From Ectobius pallidus (lineage: Eukaryota > Arthropoda > Insecta > Blattodea > Ectobiidae), in assembly GCA_964059195.1 (NCBI GenBank), contig CAXKWD010000011.1, positions 29,495,066-29,559,065 of the forward strand: DNA of 64,000 nt. The letters are read 5' to 3'. Shown piece after piece: positions 1 through 12,320 of this stretch. Below the pieces are notes generated by a model. That model was not told the DNA's origin and made no database searches. It worked only from the letters and a program-made list of their open reading frames with translations. How positions within the stretch are numbered: position 1 is the stretch's first letter; the number at the start of each line of letters is the position of its first letter. Position numbers and translations under genes: made by a program.

Positions 1-2488
1 AAGGTACACTGTTGACCAATTTGAGAGGCACCGTACTACCAGCGCATTGACTTCTCAGTACTACTATCAATGACTGTCTTATCAGCCTACGCAATCACCC
101 CCACCCCCTATACTCAGGTTGTTGGTAACCGGAATCATCTCCCTCTGTGGGTTCGGGCACTAAGTTTTAAAGCCTGATTATCAAGCAAGATTTTGTACAA
201 AGAATTAGCGAAGGAGATTATAAGTTAATGGCACTCTATATACAAACTGTTTACATATTTGGAATAAGCACACTAAGTATAGCCAAAATGCGGTAAAAAA
301 TCTGAGACTTCAAACAAAAAGTTACTTTTTGTTGGGCTGTGTAATGAATACTTCTAAACATCTGTTTTGTACTGAATTTTGGCATGTAACTGTAGCGTTC
401 TCTTTTTCTAGTTCGAAAAGATGAGACATTAAGTCATTTGTTCCCTAGGGAAACTTTGTTTTAATTTCTTTCGTCAATAAATTGTTTCTATGACGAAATA
501 GTGACAAAGTAATAACGAAACAAGCACTGTATTATCTCGGTTTTGTTAAGTGTAGTCTACGAAAACAGTATTAAATGTCTTCTCTAAAACACTTCTTTTA
601 ATGTTTTTCGTTTATTTTTTTGGTTACGCTCAATATTCTCATTGTTCTTATTTACTTTGAGATCCGCCTTGATGAGGATTTTCTCAGTTGTTGAGCATTT
701 CAGATTTAACTTTTATTATTATTCTGGAATTAGATGTCCTGTGTTTCTTTAGTTTCTAAACAAATGTAAAATAATTATTAGGGCAAGGCATTTGAAGATT
801 TTGTATCTTTTTTATATGAAGGTTAAAAATAGCTCGAATATATAAAAATGTGTATCATGAAATAATTGATTAAATACAAACAATTTGTTTTGCATTGTTT
901 TATTTTGCATTTTTTGTCATTTTCAAGAGATATGTCACTTTTTGGCAATTTTAAGGTCATTTTCGGCATTTTTAGGTTGGGCTATATTTTAATGGAAGTA
1001 GAGAGGAGTTTTTCCACGTACAAATCGTTACTTTCAGACAACAGACAATCGTTTTTATTTGAGAATCTCCGCCAATTGTTCATAGTTCATTATAATTCAG
1101 GTTTATTGTAAACACTACAGCAGTTTGTCTTGTAGCCAATAACGATTTTTTTCTTTTTAAATGGCACATATTTGCTAAGGGCAATTTGATGGACATGCCA
1201 CTTTAGAAAGAATTTATTTTTCGCTAAGGGTGTTCAAGCAGTATATACCGGTATTTACTTACTTCTTTATCACCGGAGAATTAATTCGATTTACCGTCAT
1301 ATCAGTAAAACAAACAAATTCAAGAAATCTAGCTGACACATTTTCATTGTAACTCTTGAAAGTAATTCAGATTTCTGGGAACTAGATTTCTTGGGATGCA
1401 AAATAAACACCGTGCTTCCACATGTATACAAGTGGACAAGAATGCACTATATCGCGACAAATCCGACTGGTCACTCGTCACTTACGGTTCGGTTGTCATC
1501 GAGATGACGCGTCATAGTAACGTCGGATGAAATAATTCCTCAGAGACGTCAAATCTGTTCACGTTATAGATCCTGTAGATCCAAAAACCTTTTCAATTCC
1601 AGTAAGCTTGTTTTACTTTTAATGTTGCTCAGATTTAATTTTGTAATTGTTTTTACTTGTTCTTTATTGTTCTGTTAGTAAACTGCATGGATGGATTGGA
1701 CTCCAGAATAACTACATAACTAAACTAAACCTAAGATATAAATTAAATACGGGTGAAGTTACAGAAAAGTCAGCCAATGACATGGCTTGGTCTACTTCAA
1801 ATTGCAAAATAGTGAGCCGTGTAAAAGTTCCTGCTCCTCTGATTGGCTATTACCCATATGCCTTTAAGATTTGCGTGTGCTTTAGACTTCTGGCACGATA
1901 TCAAATTAAGTCAACTACAACTCTTCACAGCTTGCTGTTGAGAAAGTTAGAGAGTTAATAGGGGTCGGATTTGTATTCCTATGAATTTTTCTTGCGTTGG
2001 TCACGAACCAGCAGGCCCAAGAAAGAAAATAAACAATTGCCTGGATAAAAAATGATTCTCTCCTTTGCTAATTTTACATTAAATCGCTTCCAGAATACTT
2101 TAAAATCCCAATAGACTGAAATAATTAATTGCAAATTCATAAACGAAAATGAAACAATCTTCTCCGTGTTTATCAGAATGTTCAATGGGATAACAGTGAC
2201 TAATCTTCAAACGTAATATCCTTGCGGTACTGGTAGCAGCATTTGCTTCCTTCACTAGGGTGTTTTATTTTCATATTTTATATGAAACGAATATCACAGT
2301 TCGTTTATCGCTGGGTCATGATGTATGGAACACTTCATTCAAGAGCCAAGGATAACTTAAAGAGTATGAGTTGCAGAGAACTAGTCCACTATGAACACCT
2401 TAGAATTTGCAGCTCATACCACGATTTAAACCCTAGCTCGCTTGTATTATAAAAATGTTAGTAGTTAAGAAGTAAATTATTCGAATAA
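1..2488. other. No gene recognised; AT-rich intergenic sequence
   Basis: I see no coding signal or complete repeat here; the short frames (up to about 100 codons) have no recognisable motif. Two minor items are visible. About 880-990 is T-rich with repeated gtcatttt-type words, which resembles the inside of the hAT-like MITEs near 42 and 45 kb and may be a relic. A 12-bp inverted repeat (AAGAAATCTAG and its complement, near 1320 and 1383) could form a small hairpin. Confidence 0.6.
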
Positions 2489-3094
2489 GAGGAGAAATTC
2501 AAATATCTGGGAGCAATAATTACAGACACAAATAATATTAAGGCAGAAGTTAAGTGTAGACTCAAATCACGAAGTGCCTGCTTTTATGCAGTTCAGATAA
2601 TTCTAACCTTCTCGTCTTCTGTCCAGAATTACAAAAAAGAGGATTATAAGACAATTGTCCTGCCTGTTGTATTATATGGATGTGAGACATGGCCACTTAC
2701 TCTTTGGAAAGGACATAACCTGAGAGTATTCAAAAACAGTGTGCATAGGAAAATATTTGGACCTAAGAGAGATGAAAATGGGGACTGGAGAAAACTGCAT
2801 TAACGATGAGCTTCATAACCAGTACTCCACCGGATATAGTAAGGGTAATTAAGTCACGGAGGATGAATTGGACTGGACATGTTGCGCGCATGGGGGAGGA
2901 ACGACAAATCTCAAAAATATTAATTGGGAGACCCGAAGGGAAAACACCATTTGGAAGACCTAGACGTAGGTGGGAGGACAATATTAGGATAGATTTAAGA
3001 GAATTAGGATTTGAGAGGGATGGTTGGAGAAGCACGGAAAAGGGTTGAATGGCGGGCTCCGGTAAGCGCGGCAATGAACCTTCGGATTCCATAA
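2489..3094 (+). pseudogene. LINE reverse-transcriptase C-terminal remnant
   Basis: This is the C-terminal end of a non-LTR retrotransposon endonuclease/reverse transcriptase. The first frame opens with FKYLGAIITD and continues through VLPVVLYGCETWPLT, the thumb/connection region typical of this protein class, until a stop at 2801-2803. The match then continues in another frame at 2806-3048 with WTGHVARMGE and FGRPRRRWEDNIRIDL, and a third frame ends at NLRIP and a stop at 3092-3094, which matches the usual end of these insect proteins. At least three frame changes make it non-functional. No endonuclease or catalytic FADD-box part is present, so it is 5'-truncated as expected for LINE insertion. 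The exact clade (RTE-like or another) is not assigned. Shorter frames on the other strand are shadows. Confidence 0.85.
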
Positions 3095-3150
3095 AATAGA
3101 AAATATTTCTTATATTGCTTAGGAATTGTCTATTGCCATTGAGTAAGGAA

Positions 3151-3175
3151 GTACGATGATGATGATGATGGTGAT
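3151..3175 (+). repeat. GAT microsatellite, probable LINE 3' tail
   Basis: A short (GAT)n run lies about 60 bp after the stop of the LINE remnant. Short 3' microsatellites of this kind are common ends of tail-less LINEs, so this probably marks the 3' end of the 2489-3094 insertion. GAT-rich words continue to about 3200. Confidence 0.6.
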
Positions 3176-5710
3176 TTTAATGATGACTGATGACGATATG
3201 GCAATGGTGCTTGTGACAGGGCGAGTGTCTAGGGCTCTAGGGTCTCACTTCTCGCCCTAGCTCTCTTGTGTCTGCTTCTGTAAGCAATATTGTGCACGCA
3301 AGGCAGGCACGGGATCAGTTGGGACCAAGTCAATAGAAAGTTTCACTGTTTCACATTAAGCTTCGAATCCACAAACACAAACAATGGTGTCAGGGGTGGG
3401 GTTCCAATATTTTCTTTCCCTTTCTTCCAACTTTAAAATTCCTTATATTCCAACTCTTTCTCCATCCCTTCCTACTCGTTCTTTTTGCCTATCCCTCTCA
3501 TTCCCACCCCTACCTCTTTTCAGATGATTGCTATACAGCTCCCTCGCATCTGTTTGTTTTTAATCCGATCGCTTTAGTATTTACATGCTTCCATCAGTGA
3601 ATTCAATAAATATGAAGACAGTTGGTGTACTGTACTTCAGTCTGAATATTTAATATAGAAGACTAGCTGAGATATCCGTCGTTACCCTCCGAAGCTATTG
3701 TACCGAGAAAGTTGCCAGACTGGAAGTATCGTACTGCTTTTAGATTCAATGGCAGCGAATGTGGAGTTCAATTCTCCTCCCGTTTTATTTTAATTTCTCA
3801 TACAGTGTTTTCCTCATTTAATAGTACTTATAACTTTATTCCACATTAATATTTCTACCTTCATCTTATTTGGGATATTAAATCCAGAAGCAATTTTCTA
3901 CGAGAGGTAGCAATTATTTAAATATAAATTTACAATAACGTACGACGAAAATACTATTTACCGTTTTAGAGTTCCTCTAGTTGTGCTATTAGGGAGTCTC
4001 TTTGCTCTCGCTCAGTTGTCGGTCTGTCCCCGAGCAAAAGACAATCTACAGTATTTTGTTACATGTATGATTTTTGCACAAGTTGTGTAAAGTGTTAAAA
4101 CGTACATGTTAATAAGGTTGTATTGTCAAAAAACAAACATGTGGGGGTTATAAAGGGTAAATACTTTGAAAAAGTTTAAAATTCTCGCATTTCCAAAACA
4201 AAACTAATGAAGCGTTCAAATTCATACTGACATAATTTCTTACACTAATCATAACAAAATAAGACTATTTCGATATTCCAGACAATTTTTTTTTTATTTT
4301 TCTAAAGAAGAAAAATATATCATTTCTAGCTCCTAAAATTTTTATTTGCAGTGTGGTCCGTGTAAATATGTGAATTTAAAATACTCATTCATCTGATAGA
4401 CGGGTTAATTGGAGATGGAGATACCAATTACACAGATTATTATTTATCATGATTATCATGATGATACATTTTCATCTTATGGCATTGTTTAATACACAGT
4501 GGGAGCCCTGTTAAAAAACACCATCAATTAGTTCATTTAATAAAATTAGTACGATTATAGATTTTAAGTGTCTGGAGAGTATTTATAAAAAATTTCAGCT
4601 TAGGAGGTGAAAGAAAACTTATGAAATGGATTTATCGTGGAATACCGTACTTTAAGTAATGGAATATGCATTCATTTTAGAATTACGAAGCTTAGTAAAG
4701 CATAAAATGAGTATTGTATAAATTTATAGGCAAAAATTCATAAAAAGTATCTGAAAATATAGAAGGTGAAACACTAAGCCATAACTCCCCTTAAGGCATC
4801 AGTTCAATCCCATTGAAAATCACATATTTTCTACAAACATAGAGAATGAAACCTACGAAACTGACTCGAACCTGTCCCGATATAGACTGGAATAGGGCGA
4901 GAAAAATTGGTCAAATTCAGTCACGTGATCTTTCCTGCTCTTGACTGGGACCAACACACGTTTCGACTCAGATCTCTGTTGTCCTGTATGCGATGTTAGT
5001 AGTAACTATAGGCTAGTAAATAAGCACGTTCTAGTCTTCGTGTATGGGGTGGGATAATGAAACGTCTCGCGCGCCGCCTGTATGCTGGAGGCAGCAACTA
5101 ACTTGCAGTGTTGATCAAGTGGATTTGCTGACGCGAGAGTCTGTTTATTCCCAGCCCTACGGCACATGACTGTAAACAATGCCGATCCATCCCATCCGTA
5201 TTTACAATGATTTTATTACACACACAGCTACTAAATATCCAACTCTCCTTACTCTTCCTGGAGCCAAATTCCCACTAAATTTTTTTTCCTAGACGAGGGA
5301 GGTAGGAACATGAGGGAGGGGGTGAAAAAAAGGATACTCAGCATTCCTGACGAGGCGTAGATATCTTTTGATGTCATTCCCACCCTCCCACTCTACCGAT
5401 TCCACAGCGATGGAAAACCAGCGGGAAAGCGACAGGAAAAGACACAAAGGGTGGGAACTAGCATTCAAAGGTAATACACCCCACTTTGAAAAGGATGCTA
5501 CATTTACAGGAAAGTCGTGGTGGTTGAACGGTATGTGATAAGATATTTATTTTCTCATCTATTTACACACATACCTTCCGCAATATTCCCTGAATATTCC
5601 TAAAATTTTCGTGTCGGAAATATTGAAAAATAGAATTTATACGAACCCCGAATAGCAGAGTGTTTGGTACTTTTTCGATGAATGAATGGATTCAACTGTC
5701 TACTATATAG
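3176..5710. other. No gene recognised
   Basis: Intergenic AT-rich sequence. Weak B-box-like words (GAGTTCAATTCTCC near 3752, AGTTCAATCCC near 4801) hint at very old SINE heads but lack convincing A boxes. The stretch at about 5040-5200 is more GC-rich, without an open frame. Confidence 0.5.
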
Positions 5711-5940
5711 TTGGTTGGTTATATGGGTATGTAACGACTGGAACGTAGGCCTGTCGTCGTTGTGCAGGAAGCTTCTTCCGCAGGAGTTCTTTTACAAGCC
5801 TGTAAATCTGCACATATGGGCCTGTAACATTTATACACATATATAGCCATCAACATGGGCAAGGATAGAACCCGAGAACCTGGGCAGAGAAAGCCAGTGC
5901 CATGGTGACTATGCAATGTACGCCGACCCTACCGCCTACT
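5711..5940 (-). mobile_element. tRNA-derived SINE
   Basis: On the minus strand there is a tRNA-like head: an A-box-like region around the words CATGGCACTGGC (near 5895-5910), then the B box GGGTTCTATCC (complement at 5863-5873), spaced as in a tRNA. About 130 bp of unrelated body follows, ending in a short repeated CCAACCAAC-type stretch near 5711. RNA polymerase III internal promoters of this kind define tRNA-derived SINEs. Ends are approximate and I saw no clear target duplication. Confidence 0.6.
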
Positions 5941-8391
5941 GATGTCTCAGAGATATATACGTACTATACGCGTTTTCTTGTGTATTCCAAACTCTGTAAG
6001 TAAACACATTGAAATCAGTGACAATGCAAGTGTGAAAAGAAATTTCAAAAAGAAGTACGAATTTTAAAAGTGGTTAAATAATTTTTTTAGCTGAATTCCT
6101 TCTGGGTTATTGTAACTGAATGGATTTTGAACAAGAATTTATTCCTAAGAAAACTATAAACTGAATTGAATATTACTGTTATCTGCAGTAAATTTTAATT
6201 TCTGTACCTACAAGTAACTATCCAAGCGATGCGAAGTCATTTTCTTTACTAGACTTCAGCATTTCGTAAGATCGTCTGTAAAATTGTTTGTTTCAATTTT
6301 CTTCAAATTTTGCACGAATGTTCCTTGAAATGATTATGCCATACATGGTAATGGCCTGTGTTAAATTTAAATACATTATCCTTAAATTGTGTATGAGGTG
6401 CTTTTATTTATTTATATTTTTTGTATTCAATTTTTTGAAGTCCTTAGAGGCCGAAACATACTTCATGGACCGTGAGTGGAGTCAGGGGATGAGAGGCACA
6501 ATTCACTCACTAGGGAGGTTTCTCTACGTGGTATATTAGCATCATTTCACAGAAAGAAAAATTCCATCCCAGAACCTATGCTTAACCTTAAATTCGCAAA
6601 ATTAGAAGATACATGAAATTAGAACCGGTCAGCCGGTATTTTACTATAACAATTTATGTTTAGTGTTGAATATATACTTAAGTGCCTTCTTGTACATGTT
6701 TCATGCACATGCTGAGTTATCTTCCTGAGCATCAGTTTGTTCCCCTCCTTAGCATCACTGCACACATCGGTGGAATTCTGCACATAACAGTCTTGACCGG
6801 CCATTCCTATTTATCTGATGTGTCGTTACTAATCGGAAGGTCAGCAGAATTTCCCACATCGAGGGGGAGTTTTGTGCCCCTGTATATATATCTTGATCAA
6901 TTACAGTGTAACGACTTCCTCTTTACTTTATGGCTTTAGATATTAAAGAAACAAACATACGATTTCAGCCAGCAGTTACAAGATGTCGATTCTACAGCAG
7001 TGTTCTGTTTGTAGGTATGATCCGAAGAATGATGCGTTGGTAACACATGCAGATCATAGTAATTCTGTCACGAAATCACTATAACCATAATAATTTTACG
7101 TCTGATTACTCCTTCGAAAGCTCTCAATGTCATATTTTTGGACCGCCGCCTATTGAAGGTTCGAACGCCTGGAAAGCGGGAATTGGCACGAAATTGCGTG
7201 ATACAAGTAGCTTCATTTAATTCCAGGAGTTGTTTTAATCACTGGGTTATGCTGGACGGGAGACATCAAATAAACATTTGATAGACCATAAAGGAGAATT
7301 TTAGTTGAAATATTAGTACACCAAATAGATTTTAGGCAAATTATCAGTAATTGAAGGATTTGTGCAGCTTTCAGAGCTACGTATTAGTTTTATAGGAACA
7401 TAATCATATAGTAATACAGCACAATCAAAATAATATATTATTAAAAAAAGAGCACAAAATTATTACAAATATCTGAGACACTCCACTAAGTCGTCAACTA
7501 ACTTTTACAAAATAGCATGAACGTGTATATATAAATAAGTAGAAATTGAAAAGGTTCTAAGAGCTTTTTAGAGAATTGTACAGTAGAGAGAAAAGACTTT
7601 GCAGTACTTATATCTGAGTCAGCAGTACTGGGTTATTGGCGTTGGCACATGGAACAACAAGGTGCAAGAAAAACATTTAAAAATTGGCACTTAGAACCTT
7701 TGCAATTTCAACTCCTCAAATATTGATTACGTAAAGCTATAATTTTTATTTTTATAACAAATAACTTGATTATAGATTTAAATACTCTCCCGGCCACAAG
7801 CAGTAGCTTATTCGAGTGTTTTCCCTATGCTGCAAGTATAAATGTAAAATTCATTATAAGATGTTTCAATTTCATTAATTTTATTAGATAAAATTCATTT
7901 TGAAATTTTGAAAAATTTGAAACATAACTACACTCTTTTAAATTACACTTTTAAAACTTCCATGTTTTTAAAGGTCTTCTTAGTTATTGCTTTCGAAAGG
8001 TCGTATGGACCTAATTTAATAACCTCCTTCCGCCAATATGAATGTTAATCGATCATAATTATCAAAGTCGCAAACTTGTTTGTCCGATATGAACTCTAAA
8101 ATATATTACGCAATTGTCTCTATAAATAGTTTAATCACTAAAAAGGATCAACATAATTACACATTATAATCTTTTTATTACTCCCAAAAATAATAAACGA
8201 CATTAATATATTCACTTTATTTCGCAAACCTACACCTTTAAAAATACTACGGTTGCGTAATTATGTGACAAAACTACTTTGATATAATTTTAAAATCCTT
8301 ACAACCTTTATCAAATTAAGAAATACAGTGTAATGTTTAAAATCCTTACAACCATTATTATGTGAAGAATTTAAAAAATGGCATTTTTATA
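5941..8391. other. No gene recognised
   Basis: AT-rich sequence without recognisable coding, RNA or repeat features; open frames up to 85 codons have no motif. Confidence 0.55.
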
Positions 8392-8737
8392 CAGGATGTA
8401 TAAAAATGACAGCACAGACTGACAAAGTCTCAGTAAACACTTCTAATTTGTTCTAATAGAACGGGTGTTGAAAAATGTTGGACTTCGATTTCAACTTGTA
8501 ACACTTAAAAGAAAAAACTACTTTTTGGTGCCTACCCGAATAAACTCATACGGGATGCTCTCTTTATTTGTATCCCTATTTTCAAACAGTTGCACTTTGT
8601 GTACACAGCATTCACCAAACTACTTTTCGGTTAACCATAGAAAATTGGTATATTTGAGTTTTACGACTAATTACTAGCAAATATTGTTTAAGCCACAGAA
8701 CCTTTAACTTGTTTCGGCGTCGTTATGAAACACCCTG
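8392..8737. mobile_element. MITE candidate with CAGGRTGT ends
   Basis: The left end reads CAGGATGTATAAAAATGAC. The complement of the right end reads CAGGGTGTTTCATAACGAC, so the two ends form a terminal inverted repeat with a few mismatches over about 19 bp. The 346-bp interior has no transposase; the 70-codon frame inside it is not recognisable. No target duplication is obvious, so the superfamily is open. Confidence 0.5.
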
Positions 8738-8819
8738 CTTACCTAACGGAAGCAATTCAAGTTATCTTAAGTAATCATAAACCAAATTATTATAATACGG
8801 TTAGCCTTAAGATCTAATA

Positions 8820-9060
8820 TGATCATAAGGTGTGGGAGAAATCTGATATCGGCGCCATCTGCTTGCTCGGCCAGGAACTGGGAAGCGTCATTGTCCCCCG
8901 GGTCCCAAGTGGCCGGCCTCACCCTATTGATCCCCCCTCGCTATACGATCTTCGCCACCTCACTGAATGAGCACAAATCACTGGCAATTGGTTTATTCAC
9001 CCTGCTAAAGTGGCGAAGTCTCTACGCTCAATTCCGTTGAGCTCTGCAACCAATAACGGT
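8820..9060. other. GC-rich patch of unknown nature
   Basis: About 240 bp is markedly more GC-rich than its surroundings and contains runs such as CCCCCGGG and GGCCGGCC. The words TCTTCGCCACCTC and AGTGGCGAAG form an imperfect internal inversion. A 73-codon frame crosses it without a known motif. It could be a fragment of a repeat family, a conserved noncoding element or an old exon; nothing in the sequence decides. Confidence 0.4.
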
Positions 9061-10461
9061 AAATCGGTAGGAAAACTCCTCGGGGTCAGGATCCGCTGAC
9101 CATTTCTCTAAGTAGAGTCTAGCGAATAGCATACTGGTTCTCAACACTTCGATTTGATGACAAATATTTCTGATGGTTAACACTTCCATGGTATTTTCAA
9201 GTTTTTAGATATTTCCTTCAAGAAAGATACTTCTGTAATATTTGTGTATTTCATTCTTCCGTTGAAGGGAAGTTCACTAGTAGGAATGTATATATACCAC
9301 ATTATACCCTTAATTATAATTAAGAAGTTTAACCTAACCTTTTAGTTATTAAAATGCCTCAGGCATTTCGTAATACGTTAAAATTCAACGAGTACAGACG
9401 AACAACGTCAAAATATAAGACATAAACATGTATACAGTTAAAATTTTAAATACTTAAAAGTTATTGAATGCAAAAAACATAAAATAACATTAGATGCTAT
9501 AATATTCATATTTATGCTAGTTCTGTAAGTCGACAATAGTTAATATTCAATGATCCAAGCAACTTAGAAGGACTACGTATAAGGGAGCTTCTCACAAAGA
9601 AAGTGTAAAAGACTTCGTGCCAAAATTTCTTTCCTCTCTGGAGGTTGGTATATGAGTTCTGGTGGCCGAAAAAATTAGCTAAAATTTGTGGCTTTGAACT
9701 CGTGAACCCAGGGTGTAATGACTATCATGATGATCAATTAGGCATAGCGTTTTAACCATATTAGAGTTGATCTCAATTTCTGTTATGTTATCAGTAAAAG
9801 TATTTGCAATTACATTTCAAATGTATGTTTAACATGTAATAAATAGTAACTACCTATACAATAGTATTTACTTGGTAAGCGGTTCTTCAAGGTGCACAGG
9901 TTCATGTTATACAGTCTTTAGATGATTATAATCAAATGTATAAAATTTATTAGAATATCTAAAACTGTAAAAAGCACGTTTATATTTTGATTTTAAAATT
10001 ATTTCGCATTTAAGTACTACAGCAGCACCTAATGTCAGAAAATATCATGAACGCTATAGAAATAAAGTAAACACTAGGACAGAAAAACGAAACCTGACTC
10101 GAAGAGAACCTACAACGGAATAGAGCTAATGACGAGAGAAAGGAACGCCTAGAAAAGGAAAAAAGAAAACTGAGAGGAAAAAATATAAAAAGATCAAAGG
10201 CAGAAACAGTGCCATCTAAGAATATATTTTTTAATGGTAAAAAGAATGGCGGATAAACACAGCAATAAAAGATAAACTATTGAGCATTATGATAAGATAG
10301 AATTGGAAGAAATATAAATAACAAAATTCAGAAAATAAATAATGAGAGAAAATAAAATAAAGATAAGAGTAAAAAGAACAATGAAGGAAATAAAGCACAC
10401 AAGAGCAGCTGAAGAAACAAATGATGGCGAGGACAACGATAAGGCAAATTTATAATATATG

Positions 10462-10462
<1 letters not shown>
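9061..10462. other. No gene recognised
   Basis: AT-rich sequence. A B-box-like word on the minus strand (complement of GAACTCGTGAACCC, near 9697-9710) may be an old SINE head. From 10080 the plus strand is very purine-rich, leading into the GAAA microsatellite. Confidence 0.5.
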
Positions 10463-10500
<38 letters not shown>

Positions 10501-10501
10501 A
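10463..10501 (+). repeat. (GAAA)n microsatellite
   Basis: About nine to ten perfect AAAG/GAAA units lie inside a longer purine-rich tract (about 10080-10600). Confidence 0.95.
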
Positions 10502-11188
10502 GATGAAGATGGTAATGTTGACAGCCTTGACAACGATTTTGATGTGAAGAGAAAATAATAAGTAAGAAAAGGAGAAAAAGGAATACTTTTGGAGCCAGTT
10601 GGTCAGTTCTTAGACTCTTGTTCCTGGGGAAAGCTGATCATTTGCGCACCACATAGTGGTCTTGAGCCGGGCTTGCTTGATGCTCAATTTATAATCATGT
10701 GTTCCAGCAAGGACAAGCGACAAGCTCAGGGATTAGCGAGAGGGAGACAGTCCTGAGGCCGCAAAGGCGATTACCCCCCCAGACTATACCCTTGACATCG
10801 TCCCATCAACTCCTACAGGAAAGAAGTACAGTATCGGAATACACGCCACTGCTATCATAACGTAAGCACTTGTCAGGTTCTTCGGAATAAAAATGTCTTT
10901 CAGTTTGTATCGTGAGGCGAAATCCTCTTATACCAACACCATTAAGCGATCTGGAGCCAATCGAGTGAAACTGGACGCGTGTATTTTCACTGATTGTGGT
11001 CCAAGGAGCATAGCTGTAATAATTCACAGCCCTGTGGGAGAGTGAAGAATGACAATCATTATGTAGACTATTTACCGCACGAACCAGTGACCAATCCAAT
11101 ACAAGAATAGGCCTATGTGGAATTTCAACAAATCGCAAGTGTCTATCTCTGTAATTTTATCATTATATTTTGACCACTTTCATTTTAA
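10502..11188. other. No gene recognised; moderately GC-rich
   Basis: The interval 10590-11140 is less AT-rich than the background and includes a 110-codon minus-strand frame (10806-11138) with no recognisable motif. It could be unclassified repeat sequence. Confidence 0.45.
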
Positions 11189-12320
11189 CTCTCCTAGATA
11201 AATCCACTAGATAAATTTTTCGCCAGATTCTTGAAACTCTCCTAGATAAATCCCCTAGATAAATTTATCGGCGCAATCTTGAAATTCGCCTAGATAAATC
11301 CACTAGATTAATTTATCTGCGAAATCTTGAAGCTCGCCTACATAAATCCACTAGATAAGTTTATCGGCACAATCTTGAAATTCGCCTACATAAATCCACT
11401 AGATAAATTTGTCGCCACATTCTTGAAACTCGACTAGATAAATCCACTAGATAACTTTATCGGCGCAATCTTGAAACTCTCCTAGATAAATCCACTAGAT
11501 TAATTTATCTGCGAAATCTTGAAGCTCGCCTAGATAAATCCACTAGATAAGTTTATCGGCACAATCTTGAAATTCGCCTACATAAATTCACTAGATAAAT
11601 TTGTCGCCCCATTCTTGAAACTCGACTAGATAAATCCACTAGATAACTTTATCGGCGCAATCTTGAAACTCGCCTAGACAAATCCACTACATAAATTTAT
11701 CGGCGCAATCTTGAAATTCGCCTACATAAAACCACTAGATATATTTGTCGCCACATTCTTGAAACTCGCCTAGATAAACCCACTAGATAAATTTATCGGC
11801 TCAATCTTGAAACTCGCCTAGATAAACTCACTAATTTAATTTATTGGCGCAATCTTGAAACTCGCCTAGATAAATCCACTACATAAATTTATCGGCGCAA
11901 TCTTGAAATTCGCCTACATAAAACTACTAAATATATTTGTCACCACATTCTTGAAACTCGCCTAGATAAATCCCCTAGATAAATTTATCGGCGCAATCTT
12001 GACACTCGCCTAGATAAACCCACTAATTTAATTTATTGGCGCAATCTTGAAACTCGCCTAGATAAATCCACTAGATAAATTTATCGGCGCAATCTTGAAA
12101 TTCGCCTACATAAAACTACTAGATATATTTGTCACCACATTCTTAAAACTCGCCTAGATAAATCCCCTAGATAAATTTATCGGCGCAATCTTGACACTTG
12201 CCTAGATAAATCCACTAGAAAAATTTATCGGCGCAATCTTGAAACTCGCCTGGATAAGTCTATCGGCGCAATCTTGAAACTCGCCTAAATAAATCCCCTA
12301 GATAAATTTATCTGCGATTT
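11189..12320 (+). repeat. 48-bp minisatellite with 192-bp higher-order period
   Basis: About 23-24 diverged copies of a 48-bp unit sit head to tail; the unit opens with CTCGCCTAGATAAATCCACT and ends with CAATCTTGAAA. Good units contain the perfect 12-bp palindrome GATAAATTTATC. Unit variants recur every four units: CCTACATAAA starts at 11385, 11577, 11721, 11913 and 12105, which are spacings of 192, 144, 192 and 192 bp. One unit near 12244 is only 35 bp long. The array is non-coding. Confidence 0.95.

Noticed and set aside
11189..12320. CRISPR array
   Set aside because: Units are contiguous with no unique spacers, and the genome is eukaryotic; this is a minisatellite.
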